A stretch of 6,324 bases of DNA from Dehalococcoidia bacterium (GCA_029941095.1 JAPYRO010000073.1:1-6324); one strand, 5' to 3'; positions 1 to 6,166 are shown, counted from the first letter of the stretch. A program made the numbers and translations. The notes: generated from the sequence alone by a model not told the origin.

Positions 1-49
1 GACCTCTGCGATGTCACCGCAGCGCTCTAACCAACTGAGCTAACCGCCC
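1..49 (-). tRNA. tRNA-Val(GAC), 5' part, cut by the window edge
   Basis: Read on the minus strand, the sequence gives a 7-base acceptor strand GGGCGGT, T8-A9, a D-arm with GCTC/GAGC stem and an AGTTGGTTA loop, and an anticodon stem CTGCG/CGCAG closing the 7-base loop GTGACAT, so the anticodon is GAC (valine, GUC codons; GUU by wobble). The variable region AGGTC is the last part present. The T-arm, 3' acceptor strand and discriminator lie left of position 1. An aspartate tRNA (GTC) was considered, but the stem pairing fixes GAC as the central triplet. The tRNA begins 35 bases after the stop codon of the metalloprotease gene on the same strand. Confidence 0.93.
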
Positions 50-84
50 CTAAATTTTAAACATATACCTTTTGGAATGTTGCG

Positions 85-993
85 CTATAACCCTGGTTTA
101 TAGCCACTGTTATTGTAAATGAATTCTGAGCCTAGCGTATAGAGGTCTTCAAAATGGGTACTTGGATTATTGATGATAAATTGTGTGGCTATTTTATAAC
201 CTAGGTACTGACCTGCCCAATCGGGCAATGTTGGTGTTGATCCTGCAAGAAAAGATCTTATTATCATTGGATCCTCTGAATGAAGTAATTCAGACATCGC
301 CTCCCACACGAGGGTCTCTTGTTGAATAGGTAAAGGGTGAATCCAATTTGGCGTGAAAGAGGGTTGGATTGAGGCAGCAAACGCATCTGATATACCTTCG
401 TTTAATACCGCATCTAGTAATGTGTCAGGTCTTCCTGTTTTACCATTGATCATTTTTCCGTCGACGAACTGCTTTTCCACATAACTGTTTTGGCATAAAT
501 GGGAATATTCGTGAGCGACGGCAAAAGAGATGGAAGCTTTCCAGTGATGCTGTGGCCAAAAGAATATGAGGCTGATTTTGCTACCAAGGCTCACTCCTAT
601 GGCATTTTGCATTGCCTGGGTCAAAGTTTCATTGTTACCGTCTCCTAGTATTAAGACGATTCTTGGATTGGTATTGGTTAGTTTAACCGTATCCATGCAT
701 TCTAGTAGCACTTGATTTACTAATTGTTTTGTTTTTGCATTTTCCGCCAAATTGACCATCTCTGGTAATTTTTCGAGTTCACTCTCTGTAGTTTGGCTTA
801 AAACCCACGATTCAGCTATTTTTGTCAGAGACGAGTCTATATTTGCTAGAACGCTCCTCATATATGTTCGTAGCTGTTCTTGGAAATAAGCTGAAGGGTT
901 CGTAGATTGCTTTGCCAAAGCTTGCTCTGCGAAATAACCCATTAATTTATATGCTTCGATAATTGTGAAAGAAGGGGACTTAATGTTGCTCAT
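85..993 (-). CDS. DUF2268-like predicted Zn-dependent metalloprotease
   Basis: This 302-residue protein is probably a soluble zinc protease; no signal peptide or membrane segment is visible. A gluzincin-type motif HEYSH lies at residues 161-165, where the two His would bind zinc and the Glu would be the catalytic base. It is followed at 198-200 by NEG, whose Glu199 is the likely third zinc ligand, in the context NEGISDAFA. The HExxH...EG(I/L)(A/S)D arrangement and a C-terminal tract DWAGQYLGYKIATQF (258-272) resemble the DUF2268 family of predicted Zn proteases. The first ~100 residues are helical-looking and not recognisable. The start ATG is the only good one; no clear Shine-Dalgarno sequence precedes it. 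The gene starts 28 bases after the stop of the upstream CoA-transferase on the same strand, so the two are probably co-transcribed. The substrate cannot be predicted. The stop is TAG. The family call is from motif memory, and protease activity is an inference. Confidence 0.75.
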   Translation of the reverse strand: MSNIKSPSFTIIEAYKLMGYFAEQALAKQSTNPSAYFQEQLRTYMRSVLANIDSSLTKIAESWVLSQTTESELEKLPEMVNLAENAKTKQLVNQVLLECMDTVKLTNTNPRIVLILGDGNNETLTQAMQNAIGVSLGSKISLIFFWPQHHWKASISFAVAHEYSHLCQNSYVEKQFVDGKMINGKTGRPDTLLDAVLNEGISDAFAASIQPSFTPNWIHPLPIQQETLVWEAMSELLHSEDPMIIRSFLAGSTPTLPDWAGQYLGYKIATQFIINNPSTHFEDLYTLGSEFIYNNSGYKPGL

Positions 994-1021
994 ATCATTA
1001 GTTAAATATCTAGAGTGGTGA

Positions 1022-3424
1022 TTAACTCAGCGCACCAGTTTCACGCAATCTTTGGATATCCTCATCATTTAGGTTTAGAGTACTTCTCAAAATCTCCTCG
1101 GTGTGTTGCCCTGGAGTTGGAGCAGGATTAAATGTTCCTTTTCCTAATCCACTAATCTTTATGGTAAGCCCCGGGTGCTCTATAAGGCCAGGCATAGGGT
1201 GATCAATTTCTACTACATAATCACGAGCCCGTAATTGAGGGTTGCTATACAGGTCTTCTCCGTTTGAAACAACGCCTGCTGGTACGCCACTTAGTTGACA
1301 TTTATGCATGATCTCATCAGGAGTAAACTCGATGGTCCACGCTGATATTTTTTCATCGATGAGGGCTTTTTGTGCTTCTCGCGTATGTTTCGAAGCAAAA
1401 GCGGCATCGTCTAGCCATATCTCCATGTTGATTAAAGAAACTAGAGAAGCCCAAGATTTGTCGTTAGGGCATGATATGGCTACCCAACGGTCTTCGCCTT
1501 TGCAGGGATAAATACCTTGAGGTATCGCATTTGGATTGCTATTCCCCCAGGCAGCTGCACCCTTATCAGATAATTGGTTTTCGAGAGTGGCTATCCCGAT
1601 GGTGTTTGCAGCTGATTTGAACTGAGCGATTTCTATGTGCTGACCTATCCCAGTTTTATCTCTATGATATAAAGCTGCAAGAACACTTAATGGTAGATTA
1701 CTGGCCGTTATAAAATCTGGATAGGCATTCTTGCCCCGTGATGACCATCCAGCATTCTCGTGTGCCCATAAATATCCTAAACCAGTGAAGGCGGTTATTG
1801 ATTGCCCTACTGCTACATATTTGCTCATAGGTCCCTGCGATCCAAAACCAGGGCAACTAACCATTATGATATCCTTTTTAATTTTTTTCAGATCATTATA
1901 TGAAAGGTTGAATTTTTCCATTGCGCCTGGCGCATTATTTTCCACTACCACATCAGAAATTTTTACAAGATCTTTAAATATGGACTGACCTTCTTCTGTG
2001 TGTAAATCTAATGTAATAGATTTTTTGTTTCGGTTAATCTCGCCATAAGTTGAGTTAGTATTTAGCCAAGCTGAGGGATTTATAGATTTGTCAAAAACAC
2101 GGCCATCAGAAAATTGAGTTGACTCGACCTTTATTACTTCTGCTCCAAAATCAGCTAGATATCGTGTGCCGAAAGGTGCTGCCCAAACTCTTTCAAAAGC
2201 TAGTATACGTATTCCGTGTAAAGGAAATTTTTGGGATTCTTGTTTATTCGTTTTAGTAATTTTATTGGTTTTGAAGGATTTGATTTCATCAAGTATCTCT
2301 TGGCTATGCTGACCTAACAAAGGCGCAGGAGAAGAAATTTTCCAGGGAGTTTCAGAATAAGTTGCAGGAGCTCCAGGTGCCTGATATTCACCGACGACAG
2401 GGTGTATAACTTTTGTAAAGTATTCATTTACTCGAGTATGGGGATGCTTGTCAAAATCGGAAGGAGAATGTGCCGGAGATACTGTGACCTTACGTTTCTC
2501 ACCTTGATCAAGGAAATCTTTTGTCGAGAAGGTGCTTATGAACTGCTTAGCTTTTTCTACAATCATCAACCCGTCAGCATCTCGAACCTGGAGAATTCTA
2601 TATTTTGGGTCGTTTAATTGTTCATCACCAGTCCATTTTGCAAACTCAATCCATTGGCGCTCGGTAGTTAACGCTAATTGCACCCAACCATCTTTAGTTT
2701 GGTAATATTGAGTGGGACCATTTCCACCTTCGGAACCTCGTCTTTTTGTATTCACTTGTTGACTGGAATAACGGACAAAATTCAAATAGAAATTTGCTAA
2801 AACTTCAAATCTAGATACATCAATTTTCTGTGCTTCATCTGTACTATTTCTTTGTCTTAGTGCTATCAATATTCCAAATGCTGCGTGAAGGGCAGCCATT
2901 TGATATCCTTGGTATCGAGGCATATTAATAGGTGGTCCTTCTAGGCTTCCTTCTCCTAATACCAAACCAGATAGGGCAGTTAGCGTTATATCTGTCCCTA
3001 TGAATTCTTTGTAAGGCCCGGATTGTCCAAAGGGAGACAAAGAGGCTAATATTATCTCTGGATTAACCTTTTTCATTTCTTCAAAGCCGAGGTTAATTGA
3101 ATCTAGGTAACCGGGATCGAAACTCTCGATAACTATATCTACCGTCTGTAAGATACTAAGGAGCGTTTCCCTCCCTGATTTCGTTTCAATATCGATACAT
3201 ATACTACGTTTATTTGTGTTGAAATGAAGAAAATAGATGCTTCTTTCAGGATCTTGGGATTGAGAAACAAATGGTTCATAGTATCTGGAGGAAGTTCCAG
3301 AAGAGGGCTCTACTAGTATTACGTCTGCTCCGAGATCACCAAATAATCGTCCACAAGGTTGCCCTGCAGGGCCAGACAATTCGAGAACTCTTAAGCCTGA
3401 AAGCGCCCCTAATGTTCCACTCAT
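1022..3424 (-). CDS. Fused two-domain CaiB/BaiF (class III) CoA-transferase, N-terminal half lacking catalytic Asp
   Basis: This 800-residue protein contains two complete CaiB/BaiF CoA-transferase domains in tandem. Domain 1 covers about residues 6-380 and domain 2 about 400-800, joined by a Lys/Thr-rich linker (382-398). Each opens with the family signature (GLRVLELSGPAG at 10-21; GIRILAFERVWAAP at 404-417), then LGADVILVEP/FGAEVIKVES and NKRS/NKKS, and each ends with GQHxxEIL (371-378 and 772-779). Class III enzymes move CoA between carboxylic acids through an Asp-bound intermediate (Asp169 in formyl-CoA transferase). In domain 2 this residue is Asp570 (PDFITASNL), followed by an intact TGIGQ loop (591-595). 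In domain 1 the aligned residue is Tyr174 (GYQMAAL) and the loop is degraded to STDEAQ, so only domain 2 should be catalytic. The architecture parallels DddD (DMSP CoA-transferase/lyase), but the substrate here is unknown. An SD-like GAGGGG lies 11 bases before the ATG. The gene lies 75 bases after the NYN gene and 28 before the metalloprotease. Confidence 0.9.
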   Translation of the reverse strand: MSGTLGALSGLRVLELSGPAGQPCGRLFGDLGADVILVEPSSGTSSRYYEPFVSQSQDPERSIYFLHFNTNKRSICIDIETKSGRETLLSILQTVDIVIESFDPGYLDSINLGFEEMKKVNPEIILASLSPFGQSGPYKEFIGTDITLTALSGLVLGEGSLEGPPINMPRYQGYQMAALHAAFGILIALRQRNSTDEAQKIDVSRFEVLANFYLNFVRYSSQQVNTKRRGSEGGNGPTQYYQTKDGWVQLALTTERQWIEFAKWTGDEQLNDPKYRILQVRDADGLMIVEKAKQFISTFSTKDFLDQGEKRKVTVSPAHSPSDFDKHPHTRVNEYFTKVIHPVVGEYQAPGAPATYSETPWKISSPAPLLGQHSQEILDEIKSFKTNKITKTNKQESQKFPLHGIRILAFERVWAAPFGTRYLADFGAEVIKVESTQFSDGRVFDKSINPSAWLNTNSTYGEINRNKKSITLDLHTEEGQSIFKDLVKISDVVVENNAPGAMEKFNLSYNDLKKIKKDIIMVSCPGFGSQGPMSKYVAVGQSITAFTGLGYLWAHENAGWSSRGKNAYPDFITASNLPLSVLAALYHRDKTGIGQHIEIAQFKSAANTIGIATLENQLSDKGAAAWGNSNPNAIPQGIYPCKGEDRWVAISCPNDKSWASLVSLINMEIWLDDAAFASKHTREAQKALIDEKISAWTIEFTPDEIMHKCQLSGVPAGVVSNGEDLYSNPQLRARDYVVEIDHPMPGLIEHPGLTIKISGLGKGTFNPAPTPGQHTEEILRSTLNLNDEDIQRLRETGALS

Positions 3425-3435
3425 TGTAAGTTCAA

Positions 3436-3441
3436 CCCCTC
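3436..3441 (-). promoter_or_regulatory. Ribosome binding site of the CoA-transferase gene
   Basis: GAGGGG on the minus strand ends 11 bases before the ATG at 3424, slightly longer than ideal spacing. A second SD-like run, GAGGAG, lies at 3455-3460 but has no start codon at a usable distance. No in-frame ATG, GTG or TTG was found in the stretch read upstream of 3424 (to about 3469), which supports the chosen start. Confidence 0.5.
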
Positions 3442-3479
3442 TATTCAGTAGGAACTCCTCTAATAAATCTTATATGATC

Positions 3480-3505
3480 AAATAATTGCTATATAGCAAT
3501 TATTT
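3480..3505. repeat. Perfect 26-bp palindrome between the NYN and CoA-transferase genes
   Basis: The left 13 bases (AAATAATTGCTAT) are followed at once by their exact reverse complement, with no mismatch and no spacer. As RNA it could fold into an 11-bp stem with an AUAU loop. It overlaps the NYN stop codon (3500-3502) and sits 55 bases before the CoA-transferase ATG. No run of T follows on either strand, so a simple Rho-independent terminator is not supported. A dimeric-repressor operator or an mRNA 3'-end stabilising hairpin fits as well. The role is inferred. Confidence 0.7.
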
Positions 3506-4120
3506 CGGGGGTCCCTGTTGTACTTCCTTTTTTGGTTTTATAGAAGAGCGGGGTTTAATTGATGTGCTTCGGCGCTTCCTTTTTGGTTTATTGTCGTCGT
3601 TCCTTAACCATAGATTTTCTTTAGTTAATAGTTCACTGTTAAGTAAAGTTGTTGTATCTCCTATTTTCCATAATTCCGCTGATTGGTTTGACTCAAATGC
3701 TACGACTTGAACAAATTTCCCAATATTTTTAACCGTTTGAAGTGCATAAGCAAAATCTCCGTCACCACTGACTAACACTGCCATATCGTAATAATCCAGC
3801 CATGCATAATGTAGCATGTCTGTTGCTAGCATTATATCTACACCTTTTTCTATCATTTGCCCTTCTCGATAGGCAACTTTACCAAATCTTGTTTCAAGAT
3901 AAGGGACTTGGCTTAAGGCTTCTAGGAATTTTTGTTGCTGTTGATGATCTGCGGGGCGTCGTTTTTCTTCTTGAATTAAATTTTAATAATAAGTTAGATA
4001 AATAGATAGATATTTATTTAAAAAATTAATGAAAAATTCGAAAATAAGATAGCATCTCCCACACGATTGCTCCAGCGCGTGATACAAATTACTTCCATCA
4101 ATAAATATTGCCACTCTCAA
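3500..4120 (-). pseudogene. NYN/LabA-type nuclease gene with one in-frame stop codon (TAA at 3983-3985)
   Basis: Reading one minus-strand frame gives an NYN (PIN-like, DUF88/LabA) domain, normally a metal-dependent RNase. Counting from a TTG start at 4118-4120, residues 1-45 hold the N-terminal strand and first acidic residue (VAIFIDGSNLYH; Asp8). Codon 46 is TAA, and residues 47-206 continue in the same frame with RRPADHQQQQKFLEAL, EKGVDIMLATDM (Asp95, Asp101) and LVSGDGDFAYAL (Asp120, Asp122). A Lys/Arg-rich tail (about 174-206) looks nucleic-acid binding. The family usually has Tyr-Tyr-Tyr where this reads Tyr-Tyr-stop, so one TAT/TAC to TAA change explains it; no frameshift is needed. The stretch encoding residues 23-49 is extremely AT-rich and unusually hydrophobic. 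An ATG at 3854-3856 would give only the last 118 residues, without Asp8. The true start is uncertain: no in-frame ATG exists upstream, and a GGAGGT at 4195-4200 hints at a longer N-terminus. It could be a decayed gene, a readthrough gene or an assembly error. Confidence 0.8.
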
Positions 4121-4194
4121 TGTATCTAAAGAATTTACATTAGATTTCGGTTCGGTGGCTTGAACCTGGTTTTTTTGTTTATGTACCGTACGGC

Positions 4195-4200
4195 ACCTCC
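4195..4200 (-). promoter_or_regulatory. Consensus Shine-Dalgarno GGAGGT upstream of the NYN gene
   Basis: The minus strand carries GGAGGT in the leader of the NYN gene, but no ATG, GTG or TTG follows in the NYN frame at a usable distance; nearby in-frame codons are ACG (4187-4189) and GTA (4184-4186). The frame stays open from here through residues that look polar and coding-like (QVQATEPKSN) into the NYN domain, so translation may begin here from a non-standard or mutated start rather than at the TTG at 4118-4120. Whether this site is used is uncertain. Confidence 0.4.
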
Positions 4201-4235
4201 AATAATTTAATAATAATGTATTTATATGTTACTTA

Positions 4236-4264
4236 ATTATACCTCTTTGAGAATGTTATGTTAA
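4236..4264 (-). promoter_or_regulatory. Sigma70-type promoter for the NYN gene
   Basis: On the minus strand a -35 box TTAACA (4264-4259; five of six consensus bases) is followed after exactly 17 bases by a perfect -10 box TATAAT (4241-4236). Transcription would begin near 4229, leaving a leader of about 110 bases before the TTG at 4120. It lies in the gap between the phosphoesterase stop and the NYN gene, so the NYN gene is likely to have its own transcript, possibly extending into the CoA-transferase and metalloprotease genes. Confidence 0.65.
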
Positions 4265-4348
4265 TAAAGTATTTTATGAAGCTTTTACCATGTCAATTGA
4301 CTTATCAAATTGCTGCAATACATGGGGCATATCTAGGTATTGCTGCAG

Positions 4349-5125
4349 TCAGAAAGAGGAGCCCCTGTTATTGATTTGAGGGGTTTCTATAGGAGGATCG
4401 ACCTTTACTGGGAAGGGTTCTACTTTGACGTTTTTCCCACCTTTTTCGATACTGAACTCTACAATAGAACTAGTTCCTACCCATGTTGGGGACCCAACGT
4501 AATAGGCAACGACCTCGGCTTGGCTTATATTCATGTGTGCGTCCCAGTGTCCTAAAGCAACGTAATCCCGGTCACAATTAGCTATTTCTTCTTTGTAGAT
4601 TGGGTATGACCTACCCATATCCCCTTGATCTCTAATAAAATGGCCGTGGCCTATGGCTATTTGCCACGTTTCCTTCCCTTTTTTTGGAGGGTCTTTAATT
4701 GGGTATAGTTCGATGTCATCGTACGATACGTGTGGTTTACCCCAAACAGCTACATCCAAATCTGGATATGCAATGGTCTCACCACCTGGAGTAGTTATTA
4801 AATGTACTTTAGGTGCCTTACCCTTTAAATCCATCCTCCAATAAACGGAATTTTGTTCAAGAGGATCATGGTTTCCTGGAAGAATGACCGTTGGCATTGG
4901 TAATCGGGCTAATTGATCTAAAACATAGTCAGATACATCTTGGCGGATACGATTATGATCAAAGAAATCCCCAGCAATTAAAACCAGGTCTACTTTTTCG
5001 TTGATTGCTTTATCTACAATAATTTTAAATGCATACATGCATTTGTTAGGGTGTGGGGACCTTTTATCTGTAAATGCGCCTATATGGACATCCGAAGTAG
5101 CCAGAATCCTAAGATTATTAGTAAT
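4349..5125 (-). CDS. Calcineurin-like metallophosphoesterase (SbcD/YhaO-like), non-canonical start
   Basis: This is a binuclear-metal phosphoesterase related to DNA-repair exonuclease SbcD/Mre11; the substrate is unknown and no SbcC partner is present. Numbering from an ATT at 5123-5125 (258 residues), the motifs run in order: SDVHIG (11-16; Asp12, His14), IAGDFFDHNR (Asp53), LPGNHDP (GNHD at 84-87), GHGHF (from 159) and ALGHWDAH (GHWD at 192-195). The fifth motif has Asp where SbcD usually has the second His of GHxH. The C-terminal ~30 residues are proline-rich and variable. The first ATG (5036-5038) would remove the essential Asp12 and His14, so the gene must start upstream. There the open frame (from 5173) has no ATG, GTG or TTG. 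Two ATT codons (5126-5128 and 5123-5125) follow an SD-like GAGAGG, which is why one was chosen. It lies 56 bases downstream of tRNA-Leu on the same strand and may share its transcript. A start-codon sequencing error is the alternative. Confidence 0.82.
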   Translation of the reverse strand: MTNNLRILATSDVHIGAFTDKRSPHPNKCMYAFKIIVDKAINEKVDLVLIAGDFFDHNRIRQDVSDYVLDQLARLPMPTVILPGNHDPLEQNSVYWRMDLKGKAPKVHLITTPGGETIAYPDLDVAVWGKPHVSYDDIELYPIKDPPKKGKETWQIAIGHGHFIRDQGDMGRSYPIYKEEIANCDRDYVALGHWDAHMNISQAEVVAYYVGSPTWVGTSSIVEFSIEKGGKNVKVEPFPVKVDPPIETPQINNRGSSF

Positions 5126-5132
5126 AATCGTG

Positions 5133-5139
5133 CCTCTCT
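5133..5139 (-). promoter_or_regulatory. SD-like site that decides the phosphoesterase start
   Basis: AGAGAGG on the minus strand ends 4 bases before one ATT codon (5126-5128) and 7 bases before the next (5123-5125). As the frame lacks ATG, GTG and TTG upstream of the catalytic DVH motif, this site is the main reason for placing the start at an ATT. Confidence 0.45.
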
Positions 5140-5181
5140 CAAAATAAATTCGACAATAAATTTTATAACATATTTATAATG

Positions 5182-5266
5182 TGCCGGGGGAGGGACTCGA
5201 ACCCACACCCTCGTTACCGAAGAACGGATTTTAAGTCCGTCGCGTCTGCCATTTCGCCACCCCGGC
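5182..5266 (-). tRNA. tRNA-Leu(UAA)
   Basis: The minus strand folds as a class II tRNA of 85 bases. The acceptor stem is GCCGGGG/CCCCGGC with discriminator A at 5182. The D-arm has a GCG/CGC stem and the leucine-type AAATGGCAGA loop. The anticodon stem ACGGA/TCCGT closes loop CTTAAAA, giving anticodon TAA, which reads UUA and UUG. A long variable arm precedes the T-arm, whose loop is TTCGAGT. The T-stem shows one U-U mismatch (50-64). CCA is not encoded. It is the first gene of the minus-strand run and is divergent from ispD. Confidence 0.97.
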
Positions 5267-5462
5267 GCGGCAGTAACATTATCTGGGAAGTATAGCAGCG
5301 TAGAACGAAATTATGAATCTTTTTTTCAAGATAAAACTTCAGTAAATTTTTCAGGGTGTAGGCTGTTCAAGCAATAATTATATTTCTGAAGTAATATGAG
5401 CAATAGAGTTTACTAAATTATGATATGTGACTAATTTAAGAATTAGATGGAATTTAAATAAT
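5267..5462. other. Divergent intergenic region between tRNA-Leu and ispD
   Basis: These 196 AT-rich bases hold the tRNA-Leu promoter on the minus strand and presumably the ispD-ispF promoter on the plus strand. For the latter, a -10-like TATGAT lies at 5419-5424 but without a convincing -35 box 16-18 bases upstream, so no ispD promoter is called. No gene or repeat is seen here. Confidence 0.5.
5289..5317 (-). promoter_or_regulatory. Promoter of tRNA-Leu
   Basis: On the minus strand TTCATA (5317-5312; four of six -35 bases) and TATACT (5294-5289; five of six -10 bases) are separated by 17 bases. Transcription would start around 5282, about 16 bases before the mature tRNA 5' end at 5266, a normal leader length. 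The phosphoesterase gene downstream may be read from the same promoter, as no T-rich hairpin is seen after the tRNA. Confidence 0.55.
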
Positions 5463-6149
5463 ATGGAAGTTGTGGCCATAGTGCTTGGTGCTGGTTCCGG
5501 CCAAAGGATGGGAGGCCGGCATAAGGCGTTTTTAGATCTGCTGGGCAGACCTATGTTTTATTATTCCATTCGATCTTTTGCTCTTACTCGTGAAGTTTCA
5601 CATACCGTTTTGGTAGTTCCGCCTGGTACTGTAAAAGAGGCTCAAACGGAATTAAAGAAGCATAAATTATATGATTTCGTGACCGTGACCGAAGGCGGTG
5701 GATCGCGAATGCAATCTGCTGTGTTAGGCCTTAAAGCTGCCCCGAATTCAGATTTAGTGATGATTCATGATGCGTCTAGACCATGTGTAACAACTGATTT
5801 AGTTTTGGAAGCGATTCGAGCTGCGAAAACACACTCTCCAGTTGTTCCAGCTCTTCCAGTAGTAGATACAATAAGACGATTTAGGGAAGATGAAAGTTTT
5901 ACGCAAACGGTTGAGCGGGAAGGGCTTTTTAATATTCAAACACCGCAAATTTTTCGGAGAGACCAGCTAAATAAAATTTATGACGGAACTGCTGAAATAG
6001 GAATAACCGATGACGCTTCTTTATATGAATTACTGGGGCTAGGCGTTTTTAGGTTCCAAGGGGATATTGAAAACTTTAAAGTTACTTTTCCTAGTGATAT
6101 TGGCTTGGCAGAAGCAATATTGCGCTCAAGGGGTCTAGAATCTTTGTAA
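5463..6149 (+). CDS. ispD: 2-C-methyl-D-erythritol 4-phosphate cytidylyltransferase IspD
   Basis: IspD joins MEP to CTP, giving CDP-methylerythritol and pyrophosphate, the third step of the non-mevalonate isoprenoid pathway in the cytoplasm. The 228-residue protein is of normal length. The nucleotide-binding loop is AIVLGAGSGQRMGG (5-18), with Lys21 in HKAF matching the catalytic Lys of the usual PKQ(F/Y). IHDASRPCV (101-109) matches HDAARPC with one Ala to Ser change; PVVDTIRR (132-139), NIQTPQIF (157-164), TDDAS (182-186) and FKVTFPSD (205-212, with Lys206 matching the conserved MEP-binding-region Lys) follow in family order. The ATG at 5463 is preferred because MEVVAIVLGAG is the standard IspD N-terminus. 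An in-frame GTG at 5427 would add 12 residues unlike the family and has no SD. The SD before 5463 is weak. The stop lies 17 bases before ispF, so the two form an operon. This is vertical housekeeping content, with no oddities. Confidence 0.95.
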   Translation: MEVVAIVLGAGSGQRMGGRHKAFLDLLGRPMFYYSIRSFALTREVSHTVLVVPPGTVKEAQTELKKHKLYDFVTVTEGGGSRMQSAVLGLKAAPNSDLVMIHDASRPCVTTDLVLEAIRAAKTHSPVVPALPVVDTIRRFREDESFTQTVEREGLFNIQTPQIFRRDQLNKIYDGTAEIGITDDASLYELLGLGVFRFQGDIENFKVTFPSDIGLAEAILRSRGLESL

Positions 6150-6154
6150 AGAAA

Positions 6155-6160
6155 GAGAGG
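6155..6160 (+). promoter_or_regulatory. Ribosome binding site of ispF
   Basis: GAGAGG lies 6 bases before the TTG at 6167, an ideal spacing. It supports a TTG start for ispF, where no ATG exists between the ispD stop and the conserved GFDSH motif. Confidence 0.7.
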
Positions 6161-6166
6161 TAGTAA

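Noticed and set aside
3480..3505. Rho-independent terminator
   Set aside because: The stem is mostly A-T and no T-run follows on either strand, so the classical signature is absent.
3486..3710. Plus-strand open frame opposite the NYN gene tail
   Set aside because: It is antisense to clear coding sequence, matches no family and has no ribosome binding site.
3983..3985. Alternative genetic code with TAA read as an amino acid
   Set aside because: The CoA-transferase, the NYN gene itself and ispD all end in TAA at the expected protein ends, so TAA is a normal stop in this genome.
3983..4120. Frameshift in the NYN gene
   Set aside because: Both halves of the domain are in the same minus-strand frame, and the spacing of conserved positions needs no insertion or deletion; one substitution is enough.
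4149..4166. GGTTC/GAACC inverted repeat that looks like a tRNA T-arm remnant
   Set aside because: Only a 5-bp stem with an 8-base loop and no other tRNA parts nearby; it lies in the NYN leader or N-terminal extension.
4309..4347. Direct repeat ATTGCTGCA (two copies) downstream of the phosphoesterase gene
   Set aside because: Only 9 bases, two copies and no associated element; chance is likely in this sequence.
5427..5462. GTG at 5427 as the ispD start
   Set aside because: It adds 12 residues not found in IspD proteins and lacks a Shine-Dalgarno sequence; the ATG at 5463 gives the standard N-terminus.
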